Assembly (NCBI RefSeq): GCF_029968035.1
Contig: NZ_JASCIQ010000004.1
Location: forward strand, 62,001-126,000
Length of the DNA stretch: 64,000 nucleotides
Reading direction: 5' to 3'
Source: Streptomyces cavernicola
GTDB taxonomy: Bacteria; Actinomycetota; Actinomycetes; Streptomycetales; Streptomycetaceae
The notes under the pieces were generated by a model. The model made no database searches, was not told the origin of the DNA, and was given only the letters and a program-made list of their open reading frames with translations. A program made the translations under genes and the position numbers. The stretch's first letter is position 1; every line of letters starts with the position of its first letter. Below are positions 50,729 to 58,935 of the stretch, in pieces.

Positions 50729-52213
50729 ATGACAGTCACCACGTCGAGCACGGGGCATTCCCCGCAGCAACCGGAGCCCGCCCGCTCCGGCCGGCGTCCC
50801 GTCGTCGAGACCCGGTCCATCGACTACGTGCCGCTCGCCGAGCGGCACGGGAAGGTCTGGCACCTCTTCCCCGTGTGGTTCGCGGGCGACGCCCATCTGG
50901 CCACGGTCGCCACCGGCGCGATCGGCGTCGCCCTCGGCGGCAACCTGATCTGGACGGCGATCGCCATCGTCCTCGGCAACGCGCTCGGCACGTTCTTCAT
51001 GGCGTTCCACTCCACGCAGGGGCCGCAGCTCGGACTGCCGCAAATGGTGCAGTCCCGGCCGCAGTTCGGCTTCGTGGGGGCGCTGCTCGTCTGGATCGTC
51101 GCCCTGGTCACGTACATCGGCTACACGGCCTTCAACCAGGTCCTCGTCGGCTCCACCATGGAGCATCTGGCCGGCACGCCCGTGGGCGTCAGCTATGTCG
51201 CGTACGCCGCGCTCGCCATCGTCCTGGCGATCGTCGGCTACGACTTCATCCACCGGGCCTCACGCTGGCTGACGTATCTGATGACGGCGGGCCTCGTCGT
51301 CTTCTCCGTCGGCGTCCTCGTCGTGGCGCCGTTCTCCGCCGACCAGTTGGACCTCGGCGCCTTTACGCTCGCCCCGTTCCTGATCCAGCTGTTCCACGCG
51401 GCGGTGTACCAGCTGTCCTGGTCGATCTACGTCTCGGACTACTCCCGCTACCTCCCGCCGACCGTGGGCGTGCGCTCCTCGTTCTGGTGGACGTACCTCG
51501 GTGCGGGCTTCGGCGGTACGTGGATGATGCTGGTCGGCGCGGTCGCGGCGGGCCTCTTCCCGAAGCTGGGCCTGGTGGAGCAGATCATCCACGCCGGCGA
51601 CACCGTGCTCCCCGGCCTGGGCGTGACGCTGCTCGTGATGTCCGTCGCCCCGCTCGTCACCATCGGCACCCTGAACTTCTACGGCGGCAGCCTGACCCTG
51701 CTGTCCTCCATCGACTCGGTGAAGCGCATCCCGCTCACCCTGACGTCGAGAGTCGCGACGCTGCTCGCGCTCGGGGTGGCCTCCACCGCCCTGGCGTTCA
51801 GCTCCAGCGACGACTTCCTCACCACGTTCGGGCACTTCCTGATCGTGCTCGGCATGCTGTTCACCCCGTGGACCGCGGTGAACCTGGTCGACTTCTACGT
51901 GGTGCGGCGCGGCCACTACTCGATCCGCGAGATCTTCAACCCCCAGGGGATCTACGGCCGTTGGAACTGGCGCGGACTGACCGCGTACGGCGTCGGCTTC
52001 GTCGCCATGCTGCCGTTCGCGGTCATCGGCGACCTGCACGGGCCGCTCGCGCACTGGGTGCGCGGCGCGGACGTGACGATGCTCGTCGGCCTCGCCGTGT
52101 CGGCCGTCCTGTATCTCGTCCTGTGCCGCTCCCTCGACACGGACGCCGAACGCGCGGCGGTGACGGCCGCCGACGAGGGCCTGGAGCCGGCTCTCCAGGA
52201 CCACCACAACTGA
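50729..52213 (+). CDS. NCS1-family cytosine/purine-type permease
   Basis: 494 residues from ATG 50729, behind AGGAGG. It has about twelve membrane helices and NCS1 motifs FAGDAHLATVATGAIGVALG, SWSIYVSDYSRYLP and LGMLFTPWTAVNLVDFYVVR. NCS1 permeases import nucleobases, hydantoins, allantoin, thiamine or nicotinate-like rings. Its place at the end of a CoA-ligase/beta-oxidation operon suggests that a nitrogen heterocycle or related acid is the substrate, which is unusual. The N-terminal 30 residues are hydrophilic. Confidence 0.85.
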   Translation: MTVTTSSTGHSPQQPEPARSGRRPVVETRSIDYVPLAERHGKVWHLFPVWFAGDAHLATVATGAIGVALGGNLIWTAIAIVLGNALGTFFMAFHSTQGPQLGLPQMVQSRPQFGFVGALLVWIVALVTYIGYTAFNQVLVGSTMEHLAGTPVGVSYVAYAALAIVLAIVGYDFIHRASRWLTYLMTAGLVVFSVGVLVVAPFSADQLDLGAFTLAPFLIQLFHAAVYQLSWSIYVSDYSRYLPPTVGVRSSFWWTYLGAGFGGTWMMLVGAVAAGLFPKLGLVEQIIHAGDTVLPGLGVTLLVMSVAPLVTIGTLNFYGGSLTLLSSIDSVKRIPLTLTSRVATLLALGVASTALAFSSSDDFLTTFGHFLIVLGMLFTPWTAVNLVDFYVVRRGHYSIREIFNPQGIYGRWNWRGLTAYGVGFVAMLPFAVIGDLHGPLAHWVRGADVTMLVGLAVSAVLYLVLCRSLDTDAERAAVTAADEGLEPALQDHHN

Positions 52214-52243
52214 CCGTCCCCGACCGACCGTTCACGACGGTGG

Positions 52244-52600
52244 TCACTCCCGCCCTTCTCCCGTCACGGGCCCCATCTCCTCGGCCCAACGTCGACTCCA
52301 GTCAGCCAGCGGGTTCAGCGCCTCGACAAGATCCTGGCCGAGCTGGGTGAGGTGGTAGCCATCGTCGTGCAGGGCGAGCAGGCGGGCGCCGGACAGCTCC
52401 TCGATCCGGGTGCTGAGCACGCTGGAGGACATGCGCTCGCAGCGGCGCTGCAATTCACGGAAACCGGCCGGAGCTTGGCTCAGTTCCCACAGGATCCGCA
52501 TCGTCCAACGCCGCCCGAGCAGGTCGAGTGCGGCCATCACCGGACGACCCGATTCGGACCCCCGCACCGGCACACCCGGACGTGGCGCTCCGGCTTCCAT
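52244..52600 (-). CDS. HxlR-family transcriptional regulator
   Basis: 118 residues, ATG 52600. The winged helix is typical of HxlR: ALDLLGRRWTMRILWELSQA, FRELQRRCERMSSSVLSTRI and DGYHLTQLGQDLVEALNPL. It lacks the N-terminal Cys found in redox or aldehyde-sensing members. It is divergent from a DUF1330 gene with a perfect palindrome between the two starts, so it probably controls that gene and itself. Confidence 0.88.
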   Translation of the reverse strand: MEAGAPRPGVPVRGSESGRPVMAALDLLGRRWTMRILWELSQAPAGFRELQRRCERMSSSVLSTRIEELSGARLLALHDDGYHLTQLGQDLVEALNPLADWSRRWAEEMGPVTGEGRE

Positions 52601-52613
52601 ACCGACTCCTTGC

Positions 52614-52630
52614 GCTTCGATTATCGAAGC
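52614..52630. promoter_or_regulatory. HxlR operator candidate
   Basis: GCTTCGA-tta-TCGAAGC, a perfect 7-bp inverted repeat 14 bp from the HxlR start and 36 bp from the DUF1330 start. It overlaps the -10/-35 area of the divergent promoters. Confidence 0.55.
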
Positions 52631-52665
52631 ATCATAGTGATTCGAAAAGCGACACTGGAGGTTCC

Positions 52666-52962
52666 ATGCCGAAGGGCTACTGGGTCAGCGCCTACCGCAC
52701 CATTTCCGACCCCGAGAAGCTGGCCGCCTACGACAAGCTGGCCGGTCCGGCCGTCGAGGCCGGGGGCGGCCGGCTCCTCGCTGCCCTCGGCAATCGAGTC
52801 GTGGCGCATGACGCCGGAATCGCCGAGCGCACCATCCTGATCGAGTTCGACAGCTTCGAGCAGGCCGTCGCAGCACACGAGAGCGCCGCCTACCAGGAGG
52901 CGCTGGCCGCCCTCTCCGACGGCGTCGAGCGCGACTTCCGCATCGTCGAAGGCACCGACTGA
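52666..52962 (+). CDS. DUF1330 protein
   Basis: 98 residues from ATG 52666, with GGAGG five bases upstream. It is a dimeric ferredoxin-like alpha/beta domain: KGYWVSAYRTISDPEKLAAY, RTILIEFDSFEQAVAAHESA and YQEALAAL. DUF1330 members are small stress- or metabolism-linked proteins, and some act as stand-alone enzymes on unknown small molecules. Regulation by the divergent HxlR protein is likely. Confidence 0.85.
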   Translation: MPKGYWVSAYRTISDPEKLAAYDKLAGPAVEAGGGRLLAALGNRVVAHDAGIAERTILIEFDSFEQAVAAHESAAYQEALAALSDGVERDFRIVEGTD

Positions 52963-52989
52963 CCGAGGTCCGGTCGTGCTGGCGGTGCG

Positions 52990-53130
52990 TCAGAGGGCGG
53001 CGCGCTTCAGCAGGCCCTCGTACGCCTCGGGGTCGTCGTCCGTGATGACGGGCCAGCCGATGCCGTACGCGCCCTCCCCAGCTCACCTCGATGCCGGGGT
53101 TGGCGTGGTCGGTGCCGTCGGCCCGGTGAC
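52990..53130 (-). pseudogene. C-terminal gene remnant
   Basis: The minus strand reads HRADGTDHANPGIEVSWG and, after a one-base shift near 53083, EGAYGIGWPVITDDDPEAYE to a stop at 52990. The parts form one coding-like C-terminus of about 47 residues. The upstream rest is replaced by the TetR gene at 53131. The family is unknown. Confidence 0.4.
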
Positions 53131-53721
53131 GTGCCGGCTGCCGCGCCGGCGCCCCGACAGCGCGCGGACGCGGCACGCAATCACGAGCAGATCCTGGCCG
53201 CGGCCCAGCGACTGTTCTCCGAGCAGGACCCGCGCACCGTGACCATGGGCCAGATCGCGAAGGCAGCCGGCGTCGGGCGGGCCACGCTCTACCGGAGCTT
53301 CCCCGATCCGTCAGCCGTCGCCGTGGCCCTGCTCGACGAGCACGAGCGGCGCTTGCAGGCGCAGTTGGTCCACGGGCCGCCCCCGCTCGGGCCGGGCGCA
53401 CCCCCCGCCGAGCGCCTGGCCGCGTTCTGTCTCGCGACCACCGACCTGCTGGAGCACCACCTCCCGCTGGCCCTCGGCGCGGAGTCGGGACCGGCCCGGT
53501 TCACCACCGGCGCGTACGGGTTCTGGCGCGTCCATGTGCTCGCACTGCTGAAGGAAGCGGGCATCGCCGACCCCGACGCGGTCGTGGACCTCCTGCTCGG
53601 CCCGCTCGCGCCGGAGGTCTACCAGTTCCAGCGGCACACCCGCGGCCTGAGCCGCGAGCGCATCGCACAAGCCCTGAGCTGGACGGCACGCAGGGTTCTC
53701 GACCCGCGGACCTCGGGGTGA
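53131..53721 (+). CDS. TetR-family regulator
   Basis: 196 residues from GTG 53131. The HTH reads AARNHEQILAAAQRLFSEQD, TMGQIAKAAGVGRATLYRSF and DPSAVAVALLDEH, followed by an all-helical ligand domain (PLALGAESGPARFTTGAYGF). It has no clear target nearby. The gene replaced a former minus-strand gene whose tail remains just upstream, so it may have arrived by recombination. Confidence 0.8.
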   Translation: MPAAAPAPRQRADAARNHEQILAAAQRLFSEQDPRTVTMGQIAKAAGVGRATLYRSFPDPSAVAVALLDEHERRLQAQLVHGPPPLGPGAPPAERLAAFCLATTDLLEHHLPLALGAESGPARFTTGAYGFWRVHVLALLKEAGIADPDAVVDLLLGPLAPEVYQFQRHTRGLSRERIAQALSWTARRVLDPRTSG

Positions 53722-54129
53722 CCCACGGCGGCCGCTTTGCGTACCGGCAGGGCCAGTTGAGGGTCACGTCGGGGGTGCAGCCGGGTCGACGTCCGTGCCA
53801 GCGGGGCCGGTTGAGGGAAGAGCGCGGCCACATCGACCGGCCTCGGTGGGCAGGAGTCGGGGGGGGACCACCCCGTGGCCTGAGGGTGTGTCGGCGCAGA
53901 TGGCTACTCTGTGAGCGAGTTGGCAGCTGTGCACGCAGGAGGGGGCAGCGCCTCACCAGGCCTGAACAGGCCGGGACGCCGCCACGGGACGTCGCGTCGC
54001 CCACGCCGGACACGGCTGCTCACCGAAACCAGCAATCGTGGTGCAGGTCACACCTCTTGGGCGATGAACCGGCCCGCTCAGCGTGGTCCATCCGTACGCA
54101 ACGGCAGATCGGCAAGCGTGAAGGGCACC
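53722..54129. other. Intergenic region with a DUF1963 relic
   Basis: 408 bp between the TetR and RibD-like genes. Apart from the minus-strand DUF1963 fragment, it has no supported gene. A G-run of eight bases occurs at about 53861-53868. Confidence 0.45.
53768..53849 (-). pseudogene. DUF1963 N-terminal fragment
   Basis: The minus strand reads PPRPVDVAALFPQPAPLART then STRLHPR. It is nearly identical to the N-terminus of the DUF1963 gene at 57846 (PPRPLDVTALFPQLAPLART then VTRLHPR) and similar to the copy at 34733. Homology stops after about 27 residues. It is a truncated third copy. Confidence 0.75.
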
Positions 54130-54699
54130 ATGCGGAAGATCATCCACTTCGTCCACACCTCGCTGGACGGCAACGTCGAAGGACCCAACGGTGAGTTCGA
54201 CTGGCCGGTCATGGGGCCGGAGCTGTCCGCGTACTCCTTCAGCCTGATGGAGCGGGCCGACACCTTCCTGTACGGCCGCCCGGTTTGGGAGATGATGGCC
54301 GGCTACTGGCCGAACGTCGAGTCCATCTCCGACGACCCGCACGACCTCAAGTTCGCCCCGATCTGGCGCGACAGCCCCAAGGTCGTGTTCTCCCGCACGC
54401 TGACTGAGCCCGGCCACGGCGCACGCGTCATCAACGGTGAGAACCTGGTCGAGCAGGTCAACGCTCTCAAGGCAGAGCCGGGCAAGGACCTGCTGCTGAT
54501 GGGAGGCGCCTCCCTGGCCGCCGAGCTGACTGCACACGGCTTGATCGACGAACACCATGTCGTCGTGCATCCGGTCGTTCTCGGCGGCGGCAAGGCGCTC
54601 TTCCCTGCGACTGCGAAGCGACGGGACCTCCGGCTCGTCGAATCCCGGACCTTCGACTCCCGGACCGTGCTCCTGCGCCATCAGCCCGCGCCACAGTGA
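54130..54699 (+). CDS. Dihydrofolate reductase-fold protein (RibD C-terminal-like)
   Basis: 189 residues from ATG 54130. Features are IHFVHTSLDGNVEGPNGEFD, TFLYGRPVWEMMAGYWPNVE, LLLMGGASLAAELTAHGLID and HPVVLGGGKALFP, the RibD C-terminal reductase pattern used by many stand-alone Streptomyces proteins. NADPH binding is likely. The true substrate is unknown and true DHFR activity is doubtful. It lies convergent with the NACHT gene. Confidence 0.85.
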   Translation: MRKIIHFVHTSLDGNVEGPNGEFDWPVMGPELSAYSFSLMERADTFLYGRPVWEMMAGYWPNVESISDDPHDLKFAPIWRDSPKVVFSRTLTEPGHGARVINGENLVEQVNALKAEPGKDLLLMGGASLAAELTAHGLIDEHHVVVHPVVLGGGKALFPATAKRRDLRLVESRTFDSRTVLLRHQPAPQ

Positions 54700-54746
54700 T
54701 GTGGTCCCAGGCGCATCCGGGCAAGGGGCCATTGGCCGCTTCCCTG

Positions 54747-56858
54747 TTACGCCTGAGCGGGACGGCCGTCAGGGGAGGTCGGCAAATCGGCGAGCCAGTC
54801 CTGTAGTTCGCGGTGGCGGAACTGGTAGGCGGTGCCTGCGACTCGGAGCAAGCCGGCTTCGGTCGCCCAATGCAGGAACCTGCGCAGCCTCCAGGGCAGG
54901 GCCTGCGGACCGCGACGGGTGCACAGCAGAAGAGCGAGGTAGCGCACGCCCGTCCCGCCGAGCCCGCACAGCAGCCCCACACCGACCCCGGCAAGCACCC
55001 CGAACAAGGGTCCCATCATGCCCCCGAACAGGACGCCGATCGGGACTCCGAACAGGAGGGCGGCGGTGAGTTCGGCGACGACGACGCTGCGCGGCGAGTC
55101 CATGATGTCGACCGCGTCCACCCTGCCCCCGGGCCGGATCATGAGCCACACCAGCAACCCGAACATCAGCAGGAACGACAGGCCCACGACGTCGTCGGGC
55201 TGGATCTGCAACACGAGCACGTATCCGAGTCCTGTCAGTAGCACAGCTACGACCAGCGACGCTGTTCTCCATCGAGCCCGCGGAGCGCGCAACTGCCTTG
55301 GGCCGACCCGTGGACGGTCCGGCCACGGCTGGATCCACACGTGGCCGTTCACCCGCAACAACGCGATGAACAAGGGCAGGACGAACAAGATGAGCACAGG
55401 GATGGCGTCAAACCCCCATACGGACCACCGCATCCCCAGGGCGCACACGCCCGAGACCGTCATGGCGACGAGTACGGCCTCGACGATGCGAGGGCGGCGT
55501 GCGCCGATCAGGGGCCACAGGTCGTGCGGGACCAGGTCGGTGCCGGAGAGGGGCCGACCGCCGACCGTGCGGCCGGTGGCCGTGTTACTGCTGAGGTAGG
55601 TGGCCAATACCCCGAGCCAGGCCCGGACTTGCTCAGGAGCGTAGGTTCTGCCCGACGGGGTGCGGCGACGAGCCGTGGTGGCCAGAACGAACAGCCCGAG
55701 CAGGTGATCGCGGACCGCCCGATCGGTGCCCAGGGCGGGGTCGAGCAGATCCTGCGGCTCACACAGATAGGCACCCGTGACCTCGTCACGCTGCTCGTAG
55801 ACGGTCACGGCCAGGGTCAGTCTCCAAGGAGTGCAGAAGGCCCGCGCCAACGCCGAGGACGGAGCCCGCTCAAGGGCGTACAGGAGCGGCTCCCAGCGCG
55901 TCGTGTTCTCCACACGCTCGTGCACGAACCGACGCACCTGGGCCGGGCTGACCTGCGTGATCTCGATCCGGGCCGCATCCTGAGCCCACACCTGGACGGC
56001 TTCCAACGCCTCGTACTGCTCGCTGCGGCAGGTCAGCACCACGTTCGCCTTCGCCCGACCCTGCTGAAAACCATTGAGCACGGACAACGCCTGCCGTGCC
56101 GGGGACCCGTACCCGGGCGTCTCCTCGGCGGCCAACTCATCCAGCCCGTCGAGGACGGGGAGGATGAGCCCGGCGTCCATCAACGCGGTCGCGGTGGTGC
56201 TGGAAATCCCTGAGTAGGTGTCGACCAGGTGCCGGCACACCCACGCCCGTACGGCTTGGGCCGCCGCGTCCGGATCGCGGTTCCCTGTTACGGCTCGGCT
56301 CCCGGCCCCGGCGGCAGGAGCAGGCAAGGTGGCCCAAGAGGCCAGCGGCAGCCGTACGGGAACGGGGTCATCGGGCTTGCGGTCCTGCAGCAGGGCGAGG
56401 ATGAGCTCGACGGCGAGGACGGTCTTGCCCGCCCCTGGCGCTCCGGTGATCACCAGACGCCCCGGCTGCAGCCGCCGGTAGTAGCTCGCCACCTCACTCA
56501 GCCGCCCCACCGCGGCAGCGCCCGCGGCGTTGCGTGACATCGCGGGTCTGGATTCGAAGCGCACGTCGATCGTCTTGCTGTCCCCACCGAGCAGCCGTGC
56601 CCACGCGTTGCTCTCTGCCTGGCGCACCGCCACAGCGAACTGGCCCGCCATGGCCACCACATCACGCTCCTGATGGCGCAGCGTCCGCCAGGACATCCAC
56701 CCCGACAGGCAGGCGGACACAAGACTCGGCAAGCCGACTCCTGCCCCGAACGGATCCGCATCGCCCCACTTCACCGGGAGGACCGACATCACCGCCACAC
56801 CCGTCGCCACCACGCACACCAGCCCCCAGACCCATGCGTGCGCCCGTTGCTTGCCCAT
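54747..56858 (-). CDS. Membrane-anchored NACHT-type STAND NTPase
   Basis: 703 residues from ATG 56858 (MGKQRAHAWVWGLVCVVATG); ATG 56870 is an alternative. Two N-terminal hydrophobic segments lead to a NACHT NTPase with Walker A GAPGAGKT at 139-146 and Walker B LPVLDGLDE at 233-241. RVVLTCR-like sensor (VVLTCRSEQYEALE) and RRFVHERV follow. Five or six further helices at about 440-620 precede a soluble end (FLHWATEAGLLRVAGTAYQF, RHRELQDWLA). Related membrane NACHT proteins of Streptomyces are of unknown role; several STAND NTPases act in phage defence. Confidence 0.83.
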   Translation of the reverse strand: MGKQRAHAWVWGLVCVVATGVAVMSVLPVKWGDADPFGAGVGLPSLVSACLSGWMSWRTLRHQERDVVAMAGQFAVAVRQAESNAWARLLGGDSKTIDVRFESRPAMSRNAAGAAAVGRLSEVASYYRRLQPGRLVITGAPGAGKTVLAVELILALLQDRKPDDPVPVRLPLASWATLPAPAAGAGSRAVTGNRDPDAAAQAVRAWVCRHLVDTYSGISSTTATALMDAGLILPVLDGLDELAAEETPGYGSPARQALSVLNGFQQGRAKANVVLTCRSEQYEALEAVQVWAQDAARIEITQVSPAQVRRFVHERVENTTRWEPLLYALERAPSSALARAFCTPWRLTLAVTVYEQRDEVTGAYLCEPQDLLDPALGTDRAVRDHLLGLFVLATTARRRTPSGRTYAPEQVRAWLGVLATYLSSNTATGRTVGGRPLSGTDLVPHDLWPLIGARRPRIVEAVLVAMTVSGVCALGMRWSVWGFDAIPVLILFVLPLFIALLRVNGHVWIQPWPDRPRVGPRQLRAPRARWRTASLVVAVLLTGLGYVLVLQIQPDDVVGLSFLLMFGLLVWLMIRPGGRVDAVDIMDSPRSVVVAELTAALLFGVPIGVLFGGMMGPLFGVLAGVGVGLLCGLGGTGVRYLALLLCTRRGPQALPWRLRRFLHWATEAGLLRVAGTAYQFRHRELQDWLADLPTSPDGRPAQA

Positions 56859-57002
56859 GACGAAGAGCATGCAACGGGCGGAGAGCGAAAGCGACGAATT
56901 CCGGAGAACGAACACCGAGCAAGGGCAAGGACCTTCACCGACGCGGCACTCAGGAACTGAGCAAACGGATCGGCCGGAAGGGGATCAGCCCCAGCCGGTC
57001 GT

Positions 57003-57398
57003 TCAACCCGGTTCGGCCGTGGTGAGGTGGGTGAGGGCACAGCGCCACTCGCCCCCGCGCCGCACGAACACGTCCGTCGTCCACTCGTCGGCGTCGAACC
57101 GCTGGCCGCGGAAGTGAGCCGTGTTCGTCGTACGTCCGGTCACGACGGCCGTGTCCCCGGCATCGCCGTAGACGCGGACGCGAGGCGCTTCGGCGGTCTG
57201 CATCGCGGAGTGGGTCAGGTCCCCGGACCGGATGTGGCCGAGGAACTCCTCCCGTGTCCCGACGCCCCGACCGGCGACGATCACCCAGTCGTCCGTCATG
57301 AACGCGCCGATCCGGTCAGGGTCGTTGGAGACGATGGCCGCCGCCCACTCCCGCTCCAGCGCGATCAACCGGTCAGGCACATGCTCGCTTTCGCTCAT
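57003..57398 (-). CDS. SnoaL/DUF4440-like NTF2-fold protein
   Basis: 131 residues, ATG 57398. DRLIALEREWAAAIVSNDPD, FMTDDWVIVAGRGVGTREEF and WRCALTHLTTAEPG are the NTF2/SnoaL-like pattern of DUF4440 proteins, with a buried cavity that may bind a small ligand or act as a cyclase/isomerase. No catalytic dyad can be assigned. It is a single gene. Confidence 0.83.
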   Translation of the reverse strand: MSESEHVPDRLIALEREWAAAIVSNDPDRIGAFMTDDWVIVAGRGVGTREEFLGHIRSGDLTHSAMQTAEAPRVRVYGDAGDTAVVTGRTTNTAHFRGQRFDADEWTTDVFVRRGGEWRCALTHLTTAEPG

Positions 57399-57845
57399 CC
57401 CTGCACGCTAGGACGCGCGGCAGACCCGGCTACGGCACCGGGGCGGCATGTCGGTGCGCCCGTCGTGGCTGTCCCGCGCAGGGTGACGCGCAGGGTGTGA
57501 CGCGCAGGGTGTGACGCGCGCCGGGCCGGTGGCGCAGTCGAAGGTGAGCCGACTGGTCATCGGCGAGTGCATCCGTAGGGCACCCCCCTCCGAACTACGG
57601 ATGAGCGCCCCCGGCGCGGACGCGGCCGACAGCCCGTCCGCGCCGGTGCGGGTCCCCGAGTGCGGCGCCGATCCGGAGCGCTGCACGGTCGGCGGTGCTC
57701 GGAACGTGGCAGTCGCGAGCGCCGACCTTGAGTACGCGTACGGACCCGGCAGTGCGGGAGGCGGGAGAACTGCCGGGGTGAGGCAATGAGCCGACGGACG
57801 CGATCGGTAGGCCGTTTGTCAGTGGCGTCCGGCAGCATCTCCCCT
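57399..57845. other. Non-coding interval with a short tandem repeat
   Basis: 447 bp with no supported gene. Positions 57484-57517 hold about 2.4 copies of a TGACGCGCAGGGTG unit. Confidence 0.4.
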
Positions 57846-58889
57846 GTGAAAACGCCCCGTACGACCCCGCCGCGGCCGCTCGACGTCACCGCGCTCTTTC
57901 CCCAACTGGCCCCGCTGGCACGCACGGTGACCCGGCTGCACCCCCGCCCCGCGTCACCGACACCGACGCCGCGCGACAGTTCGGTCGGCGGGCCGCTGCT
58001 CTGGCCCGCCGACGAGCCGTGGCCGTACTGCGACCGCCTGCACACCTGGGACGGGATGAACCCGATCCTCTCCCCCGACGACGTGCGGTCGCAGCGTCGC
58101 ATACGGGCGGCCGTGGACAGCCGCCTGCGCGTCGACCCCAACCTCCCTCCCTCCGCGTACTGCACCCCTGAGGAGCGGGCGGAGCTGGACCGGATCAAGG
58201 CCGGCCGTCCGTGGCCCGAGGGTCCCGTCCCGCTGCTGCCCGTGGCCCAGTTGTACGTACGGGACGTTCCTGGCCTGCCCGCGCCCGCAGGGGCGGATCT
58301 GCTGCAGGTCCTGTGGTGCCCCTTCGACCACCCGCCGGAGAACTTCATGCCCAGGACCGTGCTGTTCTGGCGGTCCGAAGCCACGATCACCGACGTCCTC
58401 GCCGCCCCGCCGGAGCCGCCCGCGGTGCAGTTCGACGACTACGTGCCCGAGCCGTGCCTGCTCGCGCCGGAGCAAGTCACCGAGTACCCCCACTCCTTGG
58501 AGCTGAGCATGGAGCTGCGCGGGCAGATCGAGGACTGGAGCAGCTGGCAGGCGGCCGAGCCCGCGGTGGACGACGCCTACGCCTCCTACCCGCAGGAGTT
58601 CTACGACACCGCGCTGTCCGTCGCCCCCGGCTGGAAGGTCGGCGGCTGGGCCCCCTGGGGCCTCACCGACCCCGTCCCCCGGTCCTGCCCCGCCTGCGCC
58701 ACCGAGATGGTCCCGCTGCTGACCATCGCCACCTTCGAATGGGACGACAGCACGCGTAGTTGGATCCCGGACGAAGCCGCGCCCGCCCCGACCCGACCGA
58801 CCGCGGTCCAGATCGGCCGAGGCTACAAACAGCAGCTCTACGTCTGCCCGGCAGCACCGGAGCACCCCCACACCGAGCTGATGCAGTAG
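57846..58889 (+). CDS. DUF1963-type protein, copy 2
   Basis: 347 residues from GTG 57846 (VKTPRTTPPRPLDVTALFPQ). SSVGGPLLWPADEPWPYCDR, LLPVAQLYVRDVPGLPAPAG, LLQVLWCPFDHP and the C-terminal CPACATEMVPLLTI align with the copy at 33705-34733 over the full length. The two are true paralogues of about 340 residues. Cys pairs may bind zinc. Its function is unknown. The N-terminal segment is duplicated at 53768-53849. Confidence 0.75.
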   Translation: MKTPRTTPPRPLDVTALFPQLAPLARTVTRLHPRPASPTPTPRDSSVGGPLLWPADEPWPYCDRLHTWDGMNPILSPDDVRSQRRIRAAVDSRLRVDPNLPPSAYCTPEERAELDRIKAGRPWPEGPVPLLPVAQLYVRDVPGLPAPAGADLLQVLWCPFDHPPENFMPRTVLFWRSEATITDVLAAPPEPPAVQFDDYVPEPCLLAPEQVTEYPHSLELSMELRGQIEDWSSWQAAEPAVDDAYASYPQEFYDTALSVAPGWKVGGWAPWGLTDPVPRSCPACATEMVPLLTIATFEWDDSTRSWIPDEAAPAPTRPTAVQIGRGYKQQLYVCPAAPEHPHTELMQ

Positions 58890-58935
58890 CCGGGCACGTG
58901 TCGGCCCCTGGCCGGCGTTTTCGTCCGGGTACGCG

